NCBI GenBank assembly: GCA_017965425.1 | Contig: JAGCPY010000066.1 | Span: 1 to 39,201, forward strand | Reading direction: 5' to 3' | Length of the DNA: 39,201 bases | From: Bacteroidaceae bacterium | GTDB taxonomy: Bacteria; Bacteroidota; Bacteroidia; Bacteroidales; Bacteroidaceae | Shown: positions 1-8,220 of the stretch, in pieces | How the letters are laid out: every line of letters begins with the position of its first letter | Position numbering within the stretch: the stretch's first letter is position 1 | The notes under the pieces: model-generated | The model's input: the letters and a program-made list of their open reading frames with translations, nothing else | What the model was told of the DNA's origin: nothing | Database searches by the model: none | Position numbers and translations under genes: made by a program

Positions 1-643
1 ACAGTCCGAGCACCACCTGTGATTCTGCCGTCTTACCATCCTTCGAGAAGCCCGGTTCGCGCAGGACATCCGTCTTTGAGGTTTCGAAATATAGCGTACT
101 TACATCGTAGAACATCAGCCCGATGCTGCCTCCGAGAATCTTTCGCGTGTGTTCAACGCTGATTTGCTGAACCAACTCCTTCTGCGTATTGTAGAGTTTG
201 TCCATGTAGCGGTAGATATGGTTGAGATCGATGTCTTCATCGTAATACGACTTCAGATAGGAGACTGTAGCAAGCTTGCTCCTTGGCTGCGACACTCTGG
301 CAATCACCAGATGACGGAGAATCTCATCAGGAATTCGGTTGAAGCCGATGCAGTCGTATATCCGATTCAGCAACAGCTGGATGCCGTTGATCATAATGGC
401 ATCCATGTTGTCAAGCACACGAGCGGTCTCTTCCTGTTCTTTACCGCACACGTCATCGAAGTCCAACTCCTGCTGGCCACCATGTTTGCGAATCCAGTCA
501 TGCGCCTTCAATAGCAGGGCATCGGCTTCCTCATCAGTTTCTACTGTGCCCATATTGTGGACATACCTTGTCTTGCCATGCGACTTGCTCACAACGACCA
601 CACTGATCGTACCGGAGCGGTTGGGTTTCTTGCGTGGATACAT
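1..643 (-). CDS. IS1634-type DDE transposase, N-terminal part (cut by window edge)
   Basis: The minus strand is open from the ATG at 643 to the window edge, giving 214 residues. It starts MYPRKKPNRSG, as Bacteroidetes IS1634-like transposases do, and carries the motif GLMFYDVSTLYFET near residue 182, where the first catalytic Asp of this DDE family lies. The remainder of the catalytic core would be beyond position 1. A -7 box TACCTTTG lies only four bases before the ATG, so the mRNA would be leaderless or nearly so. A perfect palindrome at 723-739 (GTGCCATA, T, TATGGCAC) lies between this gene and its neighbour and may belong to the element's end. Whether the element is intact cannot be seen here. 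Confidence 0.85.
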   Translation of the reverse strand, partial: MYPRKKPNRSGTISVVVVSKSHGKTRYVHNMGTVETDEEADALLLKAHDWIRKHGGQQELDFDDVCGKEQEETARVLDNMDAIMINGIQLLLNRIYDCIGFNRIPDEILRHLVIARVSQPRSKLATVSYLKSYYDEDIDLNHIYRYMDKLYNTQKELVQQISVEHTRKILGGSIGLMFYDVSTLYFETSKTDVLREPGFSKDGKTAESQVVLGL

Positions 644-647
644 GGCG

Positions 648-655
648 CAAAGGTA
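648..655 (-). promoter_or_regulatory. -7 box of the transposase
   Basis: TACCTTTG on the minus strand fits the Bacteroidetes -7 consensus TAnnTTTG. It ends four bases before the transposase ATG, which implies a leaderless transcript. No well-spaced -33 TTG is seen. Confidence 0.5.
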
Positions 656-755
656 GTAATTTTTCGGCTTGCGACACCCAAAGACACCCAACAAATCTCT
701 CAAAACCCCTTTAAAACCGTAGGTGCCATATTATGGCACAGGACAAGTGATGAAG

Positions 756-974
756 TCAGGTGTAGGTGAACTTCAGCCGTCGGTGTTCCTCGTCGCTGTC
801 CGTCACCTCTGCGGTCATGTCAGTGATTAGCACATCCTCTAACGAACCGTCTTCCTCGAAGCCCTGCAGTCCGGTGACACGGCAGAACCTGAATCCCTTT
901 TCTTTGGCCAGCTTGTTCTGCTCGGTAAGTTCTTGAAAGAACGCCGTGGCGTTCCAGTTGAAGTTTGTTATCAT
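756..974 (-). CDS. Small phage-like protein related to the tail of the 371-residue phage-like protein
   Basis: A 72-residue protein. Its last third (LEDVLITDMTAEVTDSDEEH and onward) is nearly identical to the region near residues 325-350 of the gene at 6286-7401 (TDILITDMNAEVTDSDEEH). Nucleotide similarity between the two stretches is also high. Homology stops at KFTY, a few codons before the TGA and close to the transposase region, so this may be a gene cut by the insertion or a short relative with a naturally different end. Function is unknown. It is the last gene of the left phage-like run, downstream of 1258-2004. Confidence 0.5.
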   Translation of the reverse strand: MITNFNWNATAFFQELTEQNKLAKEKGFRFCRVTGLQGFEEDGSLEDVLITDMTAEVTDSDEEHRRLKFTYT

Positions 975-1018
975 TTGAAGGAGATTTGAAAATGAAAAGT
1001 GAAAAATGAAAAATTATA

Positions 1019-1244
1019 TTGGGGGCATGGGGTACTCCCCATAAACACCTTGGGGCTTGGGCAACTCCCAAAAACACACTATCGGAGATATGGGGCTTGG
1101 GGACTCCCAAACAGCTTGCGTCCTTCTGATTGGGGTTCTTCGCAGAGCGAAGCGGCAAAGCCGAGCGCGGGCATTCTCCCGAATAGCGGCAGCGTCTGTC
1201 TTGGGGGCATGGGGTACTCCCCATATACACACCATCGGAGATAT
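1019..1244. repeat. Cluster of GGGG/CCCC hairpin repeats
   Basis: Four related units lie in the 283-bp gap between two phage-like genes: 1019-1048, 1050-1091, 1092-1115 and 1201-1244. The core is TTGGGGGC followed by a small hairpin such as ATGGGG, TACT, CCCCAT. Two units are followed by ATCGGAGATAT. The first and last units share 25 identical bases. Between them lie three more small hairpins, CTTCGC/GCGAAG, CGGC/GCCG and CGGG/CCCG. No gene is credible here. The role is unknown; possibilities are a terminator cluster or a small dispersed repeat. Confidence 0.6.
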
Positions 1245-1257
1245 GCCCCGAACAAGT

Positions 1258-2004
1258 TTACTTGTTAATCTTCCGAAGCTCTTCATATTCTTTCGCTTGT
1301 GCATTGAGTTCTGTAAGGGCTCTCCAAGTGTCCAATTGAAGGACTTCGGCTTCTTTTGTGACATCACCTTTGGTGAGGGCACGTATCTGAGCATCCATCG
1401 ATTCCTGAAGATGGATCGACAGCGAGGCACTGCCGAGCATATTCCCCAGCTTGGGGTCAAAGGGCTGGAATAGATGTGTGAAGCGGCTGCGTAACATCGT
1501 CTTGACGGAGGCGAACCAATAGAACACCGCGACAGTCTGCGTCTTGTTGAGCCGGATGTCTTCAGCATCGTAGAGAATCGCTGCCATCTGGCGTATGATG
1601 TCCTCATCCTGTGTCTGTAGGAAACCTTGGTAGAGGTTATCCAGACAGAGATACTTTTCAAAGGGCACCCCCATCAGGTCTGCGGGCAATGACTCATGTC
1701 CGTCAATGCTCTCAGCCTTAATGGGAACAGGTGGCAGTTCATTCAGGAAAGACAGTTCGGTAGCGGCTGCTGCCACTTGCGAGGCAGACAAGATTCCTTT
1801 TTGCTTGCCCAGTTGAACGAGGAAGTTGTGCTTGCCCTGTGTTGCCAGAACCTTGATGCCGCTCCACCGGATTAGGCAGAAAGAACGGATAGCGGCAGCG
1901 TCATATCCTTCTGAAAGAAGGAAATAAACATATAGCTGCTGCGCAGTTGTCAACTCATCCCAGGCCTTGGGTAGTGACAGAGAAAAAGAAATAGCTGTTT
2001 CCAT
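1258..2004 (-). CDS. Unknown protein of the phage-like operon (248 aa)
   Basis: A 248-residue soluble protein starting METAISFSLSLPKAWDELT, without signal peptide or membrane segment. I do not recognise a named domain. It lies in line with the portal-like and DUF6712-like genes and on the same strand, but is now separated from them by the oppositely oriented toxin-antitoxin pair. By position it could be a virion-assembly or tail-associated protein; that is context only. The ATG at 2004 is the first in frame and is followed by typical coding sequence. Downstream is the hairpin-repeat cluster. Confidence 0.65.
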   Translation of the reverse strand: METAISFSLSLPKAWDELTTAQQLYVYFLLSEGYDAAAIRSFCLIRWSGIKVLATQGKHNFLVQLGKQKGILSASQVAAAATELSFLNELPPVPIKAESIDGHESLPADLMGVPFEKYLCLDNLYQGFLQTQDEDIIRQMAAILYDAEDIRLNKTQTVAVFYWFASVKTMLRSRFTHLFQPFDPKLGNMLGSASLSIHLQESMDAQIRALTKGDVTKEAEVLQLDTWRALTELNAQAKEYEELRKINK

Positions 2005-2156
2005 ACTGCAAAAGTACGGTAACAGCCATCAATGCGAAAAGACAAAAAAGCAGATAATAGAACACAAAAGAGACTCAATTCTCTAATTAGTGTTAAATTG
2101 TAAAGCTGAATAATCATTCTTATTGGTGAAAATTACCATATTTGGGAATTTTACTT

Positions 2157-2164
2157 TACCTTTG
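2157..2164 (+). promoter_or_regulatory. -7 box of the toxin-antitoxin operon
   Basis: TACCTTTG fits TAnnTTTG and ends 30 bases before the toxin ATG at 2195. The surrounding AT-rich stretch (2030-2160) contains no gene. A well-spaced -33 TTG is not evident. Confidence 0.55.
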
Positions 2165-2194
2165 CGGCGTCGTTAGACAATAAATTACATCCTT

Positions 2195-2527
2195 ATGGTA
2201 ATAACATTCAGAGATGATGCATTATCTGAACTTTATACAACAGGAAAGACCAATGACCGGAAATATAAGCAAATCTGCAAGAACAAAAGACTCATAGATG
2301 GTTATATCCGCGCTGTAAATATCATGTACAACGTAGATTGTACTGCGAAATTGTCAGCATTTAGTTTTCTTCATTATGAGAAGCTAAAGTACCAACGAGA
2401 TGAACCCAAAAGTTCTGTACGACTTGTAAATGGTTTGGTTGAACGCCTGTTGTTTACGGAAACAGAAGATGGCATCGAAATAGAATTAATTGAAATTGAT
2501 AGTACGCATTATGGCAACAAGAAGTAA
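2195..2527 (+). CDS. higB: HigB/RelE-like toxin
   Basis: A 110-residue basic protein placed immediately before a HigA-type antitoxin, the gene order typical of HigBA modules. The fold suggested by the sequence (start VITFRDDALSELYTTGK, late segment RLVNGLVERLLF) fits the RelE/HigB superfamily of ribosome-dependent mRNA interferases, though one catalytic residue cannot be singled out with certainty. Its last 17 bases overlap the antitoxin gene, so the two are translationally coupled. It is oriented against the flanking phage-like operon and has its own -7 box and terminator, consistent with insertion as a self-contained unit. Confidence 0.75.
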   Translation: MVITFRDDALSELYTTGKTNDRKYKQICKNKRLIDGYIRAVNIMYNVDCTAKLSAFSFLHYEKLKYQRDEPKSSVRLVNGLVERLLFTETEDGIEIELIEIDSTHYGNKK

Positions 2528-3620
2528 CAGATTAGTTCCTGTCAGGGCAATACATCCAGGAGAAATCTTGCGTGAAGAGTTGCGGGAACGTGGTATCAAG
2601 CAGAATGAATTTGCCCAAATGATAGGTGTGCAAGCTACGCACCTTAATGAATTCATCAAAGGAAAAAGGAATCTGAGTGAATCCTTGGCCATGAAGTTGG
2701 CGCAACATTTAGGTATCCCCTATCAAACCTGGATGAGTCTTCATAGCGGGTATATGTATGATTGCCATGCAATATCAGAACAAAAGACTCTCGAACAAGA
2801 AGCATACGATTTTGAGGCAGCCTGCGCCGAGGTCTTCAATATCCGATTGCTATATAGCAAATTGGAAATGAAAATGCTTTCTATTGTTGAGAGGGTGAAT
2901 CTTATCAAGTCAATGTTCACTTTTGATTTGCTTTCCCCTGCTGAGCTTCAACTTCAAGTAGCTGGATTGTATAAGCATAGCGAGAAAGTTCAGATTGATG
3001 AAAAGAACATGAGGACATGGTTGATTCTCAATTGGCTGGAATCCCACAAGACATCATTACAGGTACCATATAGTAAAGGGAATGGTTTGAAAGCGGCCCA
3101 TGAAATAGCTACAATGGCAAATCGCAGAATCCTTTCAACAGCAAGCATGAAAGAAACCCTCAACCGATATGGCATAACTTATATTAAAGTTGACAAATTA
3201 GATCGGGTCCCCGTTGATGCTTATTGTTCCTTCATAAATGGACATCCAGTGATTACTGTTACATATCGTTATAATGATATGGACAAACTCGCTTTCGATG
3301 TGCTACATGAACTATGCCACATAGAGAAGCATCTTTCGGATGAGAATCAGGCGTTCATAGCCATGGAGGGGACATTGTATTCCACAGACCCCCGTGAAAA
3401 AGAGGCAAATGAATTTGCCAGACAACATTTAATACCCGATGAAGTGTGGAATGCCATTCTTAAGGTTGGAAGTAAGAGCCTATATCCCTATCAGATTGTC
3501 AAGACGATTGCACAGGAGGCTGAGCGGCGAGGGATAAGTCCTTCCATTGCTGTCTCAAGATATAAGCACGACACCAATTGGTATCAGACATCATCCTATA
3601 AATCTCCAAAGATATATTAA
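2511..3620 (+). CDS. higA: HigA-type antitoxin with ImmA/IrrE-like metallopeptidase domain
   Basis: The 369-residue protein is taken from ATG 2511 (MATRSNRLVP), which overlaps the toxin by 17 bases; an upstream in-frame start at 2490 would add seven residues. Residues about 10-75 form an XRE-type helix-turn-helix of the HigA kind (IHPGEILREELRERG ... LAQHLGIPYQTW). The C-terminal half carries an ImmA/IrrE-like zinc peptidase motif HELCHIEKH at about 266-274 and a downstream REKEANEFA that can supply the third ligand. Expected role: repress the operon, neutralise the toxin, and possibly cleave a partner. Longer than a minimal HigA (about 100 residues) because of the added peptidase domain. Confidence 0.85.
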   Translation: MATRSNRLVPVRAIHPGEILREELRERGIKQNEFAQMIGVQATHLNEFIKGKRNLSESLAMKLAQHLGIPYQTWMSLHSGYMYDCHAISEQKTLEQEAYDFEAACAEVFNIRLLYSKLEMKMLSIVERVNLIKSMFTFDLLSPAELQLQVAGLYKHSEKVQIDEKNMRTWLILNWLESHKTSLQVPYSKGNGLKAAHEIATMANRRILSTASMKETLNRYGITYIKVDKLDRVPVDAYCSFINGHPVITVTYRYNDMDKLAFDVLHELCHIEKHLSDENQAFIAMEGTLYSTDPREKEANEFARQHLIPDEVWNAILKVGSKSLYPYQIVKTIAQEAERRGISPSIAVSRYKHDTNWYQTSSYKSPKIY

Positions 3621-3624
3621 TGTT

Positions 3625-3666
3625 CAAGTGGGTCTATGAGAAACAAATAGACCCACTTGTTTTATG
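3625..3666 (+). terminator. Rho-independent terminator after higA
   Basis: A perfect 13-bp stem (CAAGTGGGTCTAT, 3625-3637, with 3647-3659) and a 9-nt loop, followed by TTTTATG. It lies five bases after the HigA stop and ten bases before the stop of the converging phage-like gene. Confidence 0.85.
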
Positions 3667-3675
3667 TAGTTTCTT

Positions 3676-4524
3676 TTAGAAGAAGTACCCCTGTGCTTCC
3701 TTCTTGTTCTCGAATATGGGCGGCTCGAACAATTTGGCCGTGTCGGAGCTATGCCATTGCGGGAATATGTCTGTCTGTGAACGGATGACGTTCACCAAGT
3801 CTGACATATAGCGATGGCGAATGGGGTTGCCATTCAGCTGTGATACAATCTCTGCTGTAAGGTGTGTTAGGACGTAGGCACGGCCAGACTGTTCGGCGGG
3901 TGACAGTTCGGCATAGCCGATGCCAAACTGATACGTATGCAGATGTGCCAGCAATTCAGGACTGATGAACGAGTTAGCCAGTTCATCCTCAATCTGAATG
4001 ATGCGAGGCACCAGTGCGCGGTAAGCCACAAAACGATGCTCGCAGATCTGCAGCTGATGACAGACCGAGATATTGGGAAGCAGGGTCTGCGCCCAATATC
4101 CGAACACTTCCGACTGTTGCCAGTCGGCGCGTTTGAATAGTGCCTTCTGCAGAAGTATAATGGCATCGTCGCGCTGCATCTCTATTGAGCCAATCAGTCT
4201 ATCGACGCGATCACGCGAAGCCGGGGCGATATTCTGATTGCTGACGATGCCGAATCCGTTAGGTGTCAGTACCAGGTCCAGGGACGGTATGGCGTGAATG
4301 AGGGCATGACAAACCACGATGCGGCAGCAGAGTGGTCTATTTGCGCCCTCATTCTCAGCCGTGATAGCGGCCAATGGTGCTGCACCTGTGATATAGTTGG
4401 CCAGCCATGTTTCAGCCTCTGAGAGATAAGCACTCAGCTTCTCGAAAAGCGAGGCTTCCCCCTCGACAGTGACGAGAGCATTGGGAAAAAAGGAACGGAG
4501 TTCCTGGTCATTTGTGATTAGCAT
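3676..4524 (-). CDS. DUF6712-like phage protein
   Basis: A 282-residue protein from the ATG at 4524 (MLITNDQELRSFFPNAL); an upstream TTG at 4557 would add eleven residues of poor quality. The segment LTPNGFGIVSNQNIAPASRD near residues 90-110 resembles a family I know as DUF6712 in Bacteroidetes phage-like loci, where it sits near portal genes. A head-tail connector or completion role is plausible from context only. No membrane segment. It lies directly downstream of the portal-like gene, separated by a very strong hairpin. Confidence 0.6.
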   Translation of the reverse strand: MLITNDQELRSFFPNALVTVEGEASLFEKLSAYLSEAETWLANYITGAAPLAAITAENEGANRPLCCRIVVCHALIHAIPSLDLVLTPNGFGIVSNQNIAPASRDRVDRLIGSIEMQRDDAIILLQKALFKRADWQQSEVFGYWAQTLLPNISVCHQLQICEHRFVAYRALVPRIIQIEDELANSFISPELLAHLHTYQFGIGYAELSPAEQSGRAYVLTHLTAEIVSQLNGNPIRHRYMSDLVNVIRSQTDIFPQWHSSDTAKLFEPPIFENKKEAQGYFF

Positions 4525-4560
4525 AGGGCAATTTATTATTGACGATTTATAGATCAATGC

Positions 4561-4629
4561 CTATCAGCCTTGCCGTGAGCCGCTTCGCTGCACCGCTGCG
4601 AAGCGGTCTCATCACGGCAAGGCTGATAG
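4561..4629. repeat. Long nested hairpin between portal-like and DUF6712-like genes
   Basis: Outer arms of 18 perfectly paired bases (CTATCAGCCTTGCCGTGA, 4561-4578, with 4612-4629) enclose a second perfect 9-bp stem (CCGCTTCGC, 4580-4588, with 4598-4606). It starts three bases after the portal-like stop codon. There is no U-run behind it on the minus strand, so it is not a classical terminator; it could be a processing or attenuation signal or a mobile palindrome. Confidence 0.8.
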
Positions 4630-4632
4630 TAC

Positions 4633-6018
4633 CTATGATTGATTCTCTTCGGTAGTTACTTTCTTGGCATCCTTGTTTTCATCAAGGGTGGTAAGCTGTA
4701 TAAATGGACAGTCCGGCGTTACGCCGTCCCATTTGTTGAACTTGATGATGATGCGATGCATGGTGAAGAGCAAATCATGATACGGCTTCTGCAGGGCCTG
4801 TGCGATGGTATAAAGCTCCCGTTTGTCCGATCCGGAGTTGTTTGACTGCGACTTGCCGGGAACTGAACCCACGAGGTTCGAGTGTACGCGCATGGTAAAG
4901 CAGATGATGTTGATGGCTTCGGCGATGTCCGATGCCCAATCACCACCCTCTTTGTCCGTATCAATCTTGTTGATAATGACATCATGATTCTCCTGTCCGT
5001 CCGGTGTTTTGTAGTGGCAAGAGAACCACACTTTTCCCGAGTTCTCAACGCCAGTGAGGAAGTCAAGAATCTCCTGTTTTGCTTTCTTGACCCTTGCCTG
5101 CTGTTTCTTGCGGTCAGTGATACCTTCCGAACGGAAAAGATTCTCCCAATACTTATTTGAAATCTCGATGTGGTACTTGATGGGTGCCGTATTCTTCAGC
5201 TTGCTTTCCTTGGCAATGCCTATGAGCCTCTTGATGTTGTACCACTTCCCTTTGAACAGCGCTGCATAGTACGGTATGGGATAATACGTACTGTCAGGCG
5301 TGGGAATACGCGTGACGATGGCGAACTTATGTCCCTTTGTGCTAACCTTCGTATTCCCGTCTGCCCCCGGCATCTTTCCCATTCGCACGGCGAGGTCAGC
5401 CCAAGGTGCAGAGACGGAAAGCAGTGGAATCTTCTCGACCTTTTCCTTGTCGAAGGAAGACTCCCGCCAGTTCGCATAGAGGATATAGGGAATATCCCCG
5501 TTCTTGTCAGCCGGAGCGAAGCGGCAGTAGCACGCCTCCTTGCGTAGCAGTCTGACGATTCGGGTATTATCCCCGTTGAGGATGATGACAGAGACGCAGA
5601 AAGCGAAGTGCTTCAGATCCTGGCAAACCCCGAGGTAGTAGCTACTGAGGTCGTTTGACAGAAGGAACTCCTCTACCTGCTCTTTCACCTCTTTACTTGC
5701 TGCCTCCGTATTGTAACGCAGTCCGTCCCCATAGACGATTTCAGCATTGAACATCTGGCAGGTGGAAAGTGTCTCGTCATCCTCAATATACCTCAGGATG
5801 TCGTAAGGCATCTGGTTATCCCCGCCCCAAGGCATGTATTCCATCTTGTCATTGAGCTTGATGGGGCTGGTGTCTGTCGTTTCCTTGAATACAGCGCTGC
5901 TGTCCGAGGTAAACGCCGCTCGTGCTTCTATGCCTGGAATGTCCTCGATGGATGCAAAGCCATACTGAGGCATATCCACAGGCACCGTATGAACTTGATT
6001 AAAAGATTTCCTTTTCAT
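4633..6018 (-). CDS. Portal-like phage protein
   Basis: A 461-residue protein. The segment from about residue 60, YMPWGGDNQMPYDIL, followed by NAEIVYGDGL, matches the pattern seen in Bacteroidetes phage portal proteins, where a proline/tryptophan-rich loop precedes a helix and YGxG. Length fits a portal monomer (400-500 residues). In a phage it would form the dodecameric channel through which the terminase pumps DNA; a terminase remnant lies at 33,314-34,590. No peptidase domain is fused. The C-terminus is charged (KDAKKVTTEENQS). The reading frame is intact, so the gene has not visibly decayed. An anchoring or capsid protein is not excluded. Confidence 0.6.
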   Translation of the reverse strand: MKRKSFNQVHTVPVDMPQYGFASIEDIPGIEARAAFTSDSSAVFKETTDTSPIKLNDKMEYMPWGGDNQMPYDILRYIEDDETLSTCQMFNAEIVYGDGLRYNTEAASKEVKEQVEEFLLSNDLSSYYLGVCQDLKHFAFCVSVIILNGDNTRIVRLLRKEACYCRFAPADKNGDIPYILYANWRESSFDKEKVEKIPLLSVSAPWADLAVRMGKMPGADGNTKVSTKGHKFAIVTRIPTPDSTYYPIPYYAALFKGKWYNIKRLIGIAKESKLKNTAPIKYHIEISNKYWENLFRSEGITDRKKQQARVKKAKQEILDFLTGVENSGKVWFSCHYKTPDGQENHDVIINKIDTDKEGGDWASDIAEAINIICFTMRVHSNLVGSVPGKSQSNNSGSDKRELYTIAQALQKPYHDLLFTMHRIIIKFNKWDGVTPDCPFIQLTTLDENKDAKKVTTEENQS

Positions 6019-6048
6019 TGTATTGTTATGTGTTTGTATGTGTTGTGT

Positions 6049-6282
6049 TCAAAGATACACTTCCATCCCATTAAGCCGGAAGATGCAAACATCCCGGACT
6101 TTACGTATCTCGTTGGAAGGTCTGAGCTTTACATTGCGCGTCCCTTCATAGAAGTTATAGCGCAGGGATATACAGTCATTGTATGTCTGAATCTCCCCCT
6201 TGGAAGTCCAGAAAGAGATGCTGACAGGATCGTGGCTGTCCATTATCTTCTTGGCGGTGGTGATGTGTATTGCGTTTGCCAT
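6049..6282 (-). CDS. Small unknown protein of the phage-like operon (77 aa)
   Basis: A 77-residue protein (MANAIHITTAKKIMDSHDP...). Its start lies three bases after the stop of the 371-residue gene, so the two are probably co-transcribed and coupled. It ends 30 bases before the portal-like start. No domain recognised, no signal peptide. Confidence 0.55.
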   Translation of the reverse strand: MANAIHITTAKKIMDSHDPVSISFWTSKGEIQTYNDCISLRYNFYEGTRNVKLRPSNEIRKVRDVCIFRLNGMEVYL

Positions 6283-6285
6283 GAG

Positions 6286-7401
6286 TTATGCGAATTTATT
6301 GTTGAACTGAGCCGAGAACTTCCGTGTTACCTCGTTCGTTTCGGTGAGCGTTGTCAATGTCGCTCCCTGCCGTTTCAGGCGGTACGTGAACTTGATGCGT
6401 CGGTGTTCCTCATCGCTGTCCGTCACTTCGGCGTTCATGTCGGTAATGAGGATGTCCGTAAATGTGCCGCCATTTTCTACTCTCTGCACCTTATGAGACA
6501 GCAACAGTTGTGCTGCCCAATCCGCTTCCTCGGTACTGAGCGGTGCGGTAGTGACTTCATACTCCTGTGAGTCCACCTGATCATAGAAGAGCAACTGGCC
6601 ATGAGAAGTAGCTATGCTGCGCTCTGTGTCCGTCTTCGTCACCGTCACCGCATCGAGGTATATCATTTCCTCCACGTTGAAAACGTTTTTGAAGCGGAAC
6701 CTCTGCGTAGGTTTGAAATCGTAGTCCACATAATACGTGAACAGCCGCGCTCCCGCTTTCACGGTATAATACATCAGCTTCATCTCCTCGATGGTGTATT
6801 CATCCGGGTCATAGTTGCTGTCACAGGCATCCCAGACGGCATTATAGCCGATAGCGAGTGCTTTTCTAACATAATATCCCGTAATTGGAAACGTCATTTC
6901 CAGCGTGAAGATGGTATCTGCGGGAGTCAGGAAGTACGCTGTCAGCGTGTAGCTGTTCGGCGCATTCCCTTCTTCCGCCGAATAATTCAGCCACAGGCGT
7001 TCCTTATCGCTGCTGCTCCCTGCAGGGATGCGTTTGGCAGTCAGTGAACTCAGGAAATGATTGGCGAGGAACCTTGCACAGTCAACGTTTGTGCTGAACG
7101 GGCAGTGATAAGCCACGAAGGGCGTGCTCAGAATACGATTATTCCCAGAGTAGAATGAGACGTCAATGACGCTTTCCGTGATGTCACCATTTCTCATGTC
7201 CTCCTCAATGAGCGGTCCAAGGTCGTAAAGGATTACTTTCCCATTGACCGGATAGATTGTCGTATTCAGGATGCGATGACGGCTTTCTTCACAGTCGCCG
7301 TATATCTGCACATTCAGCGGGTCGATGCCCGCCTGTGCATATTCCAGCGGCGGGATCTGCGAAGTGAAGAGACATTGTGTTATGGATGTAACGAGGTTCA
7401 T
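6286..7401 (-). CDS. Unknown phage-like protein (371 aa), beta-rich
   Basis: A 371-residue protein without signal peptide, with many short beta-type segments and alternating aromatic residues (TYYVDYDFKPTQRFRF). I do not know the family by name. Its C-terminal region (ILITDMNAEVTDSDEEHRR) recurs almost unchanged in the 72-residue protein at 756-974. It is followed after three bases by the 77-residue gene and then the portal-like gene, so it is part of the same operon. A structural virion role such as tail or baseplate is possible by context. Confidence 0.6.
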   Translation of the reverse strand: MNLVTSITQCLFTSQIPPLEYAQAGIDPLNVQIYGDCEESRHRILNTTIYPVNGKVILYDLGPLIEEDMRNGDITESVIDVSFYSGNNRILSTPFVAYHCPFSTNVDCARFLANHFLSSLTAKRIPAGSSSDKERLWLNYSAEEGNAPNSYTLTAYFLTPADTIFTLEMTFPITGYYVRKALAIGYNAVWDACDSNYDPDEYTIEEMKLMYYTVKAGARLFTYYVDYDFKPTQRFRFKNVFNVEEMIYLDAVTVTKTDTERSIATSHGQLLFYDQVDSQEYEVTTAPLSTEEADWAAQLLLSHKVQRVENGGTFTDILITDMNAEVTDSDEEHRRIKFTYRLKRQGATLTTLTETNEVTRKFSAQFNNKFA

Positions 7402-7504
7402 TGTGCGGTGTTTGTGTTGTTGTCAGTTACCGAATGCAAAGTTACAATAACATGTACGCACGCGAAAAGACAAAAAAGAGGGGTTAAAAGAGGAGGAAGG
7501 AGGG

Positions 7505-7759
7505 CTAACTGCCCTCCTCTTCCTCCGTACTCCAATGCGGAGTCTTGACAATCGCGTTGAAGTCGCGGGGGAATTCCTCCCATCCTCGTTCTTCATCGAG
7601 GAAATCAATAAGTTCCTTGAACTCCTCTTCCTCAACGAGGACGAATGTACGGCTTTTCTCGCCGATGACAACTTCTGCCTGATGATCATACTTGGCATCT
7701 TGTAAATGTTGGACTGCCTTCAGGACCAACTCTGTGACGATGAATGGAATTTCTTTCAT
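7505..7759 (-). CDS. Small acidic unknown protein (84 aa)
   Basis: An 84-residue acidic protein (MKEIPFIVTELVLKAVQHLQ..., ending STEEEEGS). The middle and end are rich in Glu and Asp. It follows the 122-residue gene after 55 bases and precedes the 371-residue gene by 103 bases. No domain is recognised. The coding frame is supported by the in-line position and good codon use, not by homology. Confidence 0.5.
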   Translation of the reverse strand: MKEIPFIVTELVLKAVQHLQDAKYDHQAEVVIGEKSRTFVLVEEEEFKELIDFLDEERGWEEFPRDFNAIVKTPHWSTEEEEGS

Positions 7760-7814
7760 AATGCTGAATGATTAGAGAGTGGATAAATGAGGATTATTGA
7801 GTGAGGGAAGTGGC

Positions 7815-8183
7815 CTACGCGGCCACCTCCTCTATCTGCTTCTTCGTGCGACGTGTGCGCTTCTTGGGTTGGGCATCCTCTGCGGGCTGTTCCTCGACGG
7901 CCTCCGTGGGCTGTGCCTCCTCTTTGGGAGTGCGGGGCTTGTACCAATTGAGCTTGCCCTTCTCGTTCTCGGCGTAGTAGCTCTTCAGCTGCTCCAGTGT
8001 GTTGTCCTCGATGGGGAACTGTGTGCGGGCTTTGAGGATGAAGCAGAACTGCATGGCCTTGATGGCGTGCTTGCAGTACCCCTGGAGTTCGGGATTGTCG
8101 CATCCGGTGACGTGGACGAACCACACATTGTTGTTACTCTTGTTCGATTGAACCATCTCTGCTACGATTGAATACTGTGACAT
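7815..8183 (-). CDS. Unknown protein with basic tail (122 aa)
   Basis: A 122-residue protein. Residues 1-85 look like a compact domain (MSQYSIVAEMVQSNKSNNNVW... up to KGKLNWYKPR). Residues 88-122 are a low-complexity tail rich in Glu, Pro and Ala that ends in a basic cluster (KKRTRRTKKQ) and IEEVAA. The basic patch could bind DNA or RNA. It sits in the phage-like operon between two small unknown genes. Overlapping reading frames on the opposite strand arise from the GC-rich tail and are not genes. Confidence 0.6.
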   Translation of the reverse strand: MSQYSIVAEMVQSNKSNNNVWFVHVTGCDNPELQGYCKHAIKAMQFCFILKARTQFPIEDNTLEQLKSYYAENEKGKLNWYKPRTPKEEAQPTEAVEEQPAEDAQPKKRTRRTKKQIEEVAA

Positions 8184-8220
8184 AGTTGTAAAGTTGTTTA
8201 GGGGTTATTGAATTATTGGA

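Noticed and set aside
1014-1661. A 215-codon minus-strand frame
   Set aside because: It is out of frame with the well-supported 1258-2004 gene and its end lies in the hairpin repeats.
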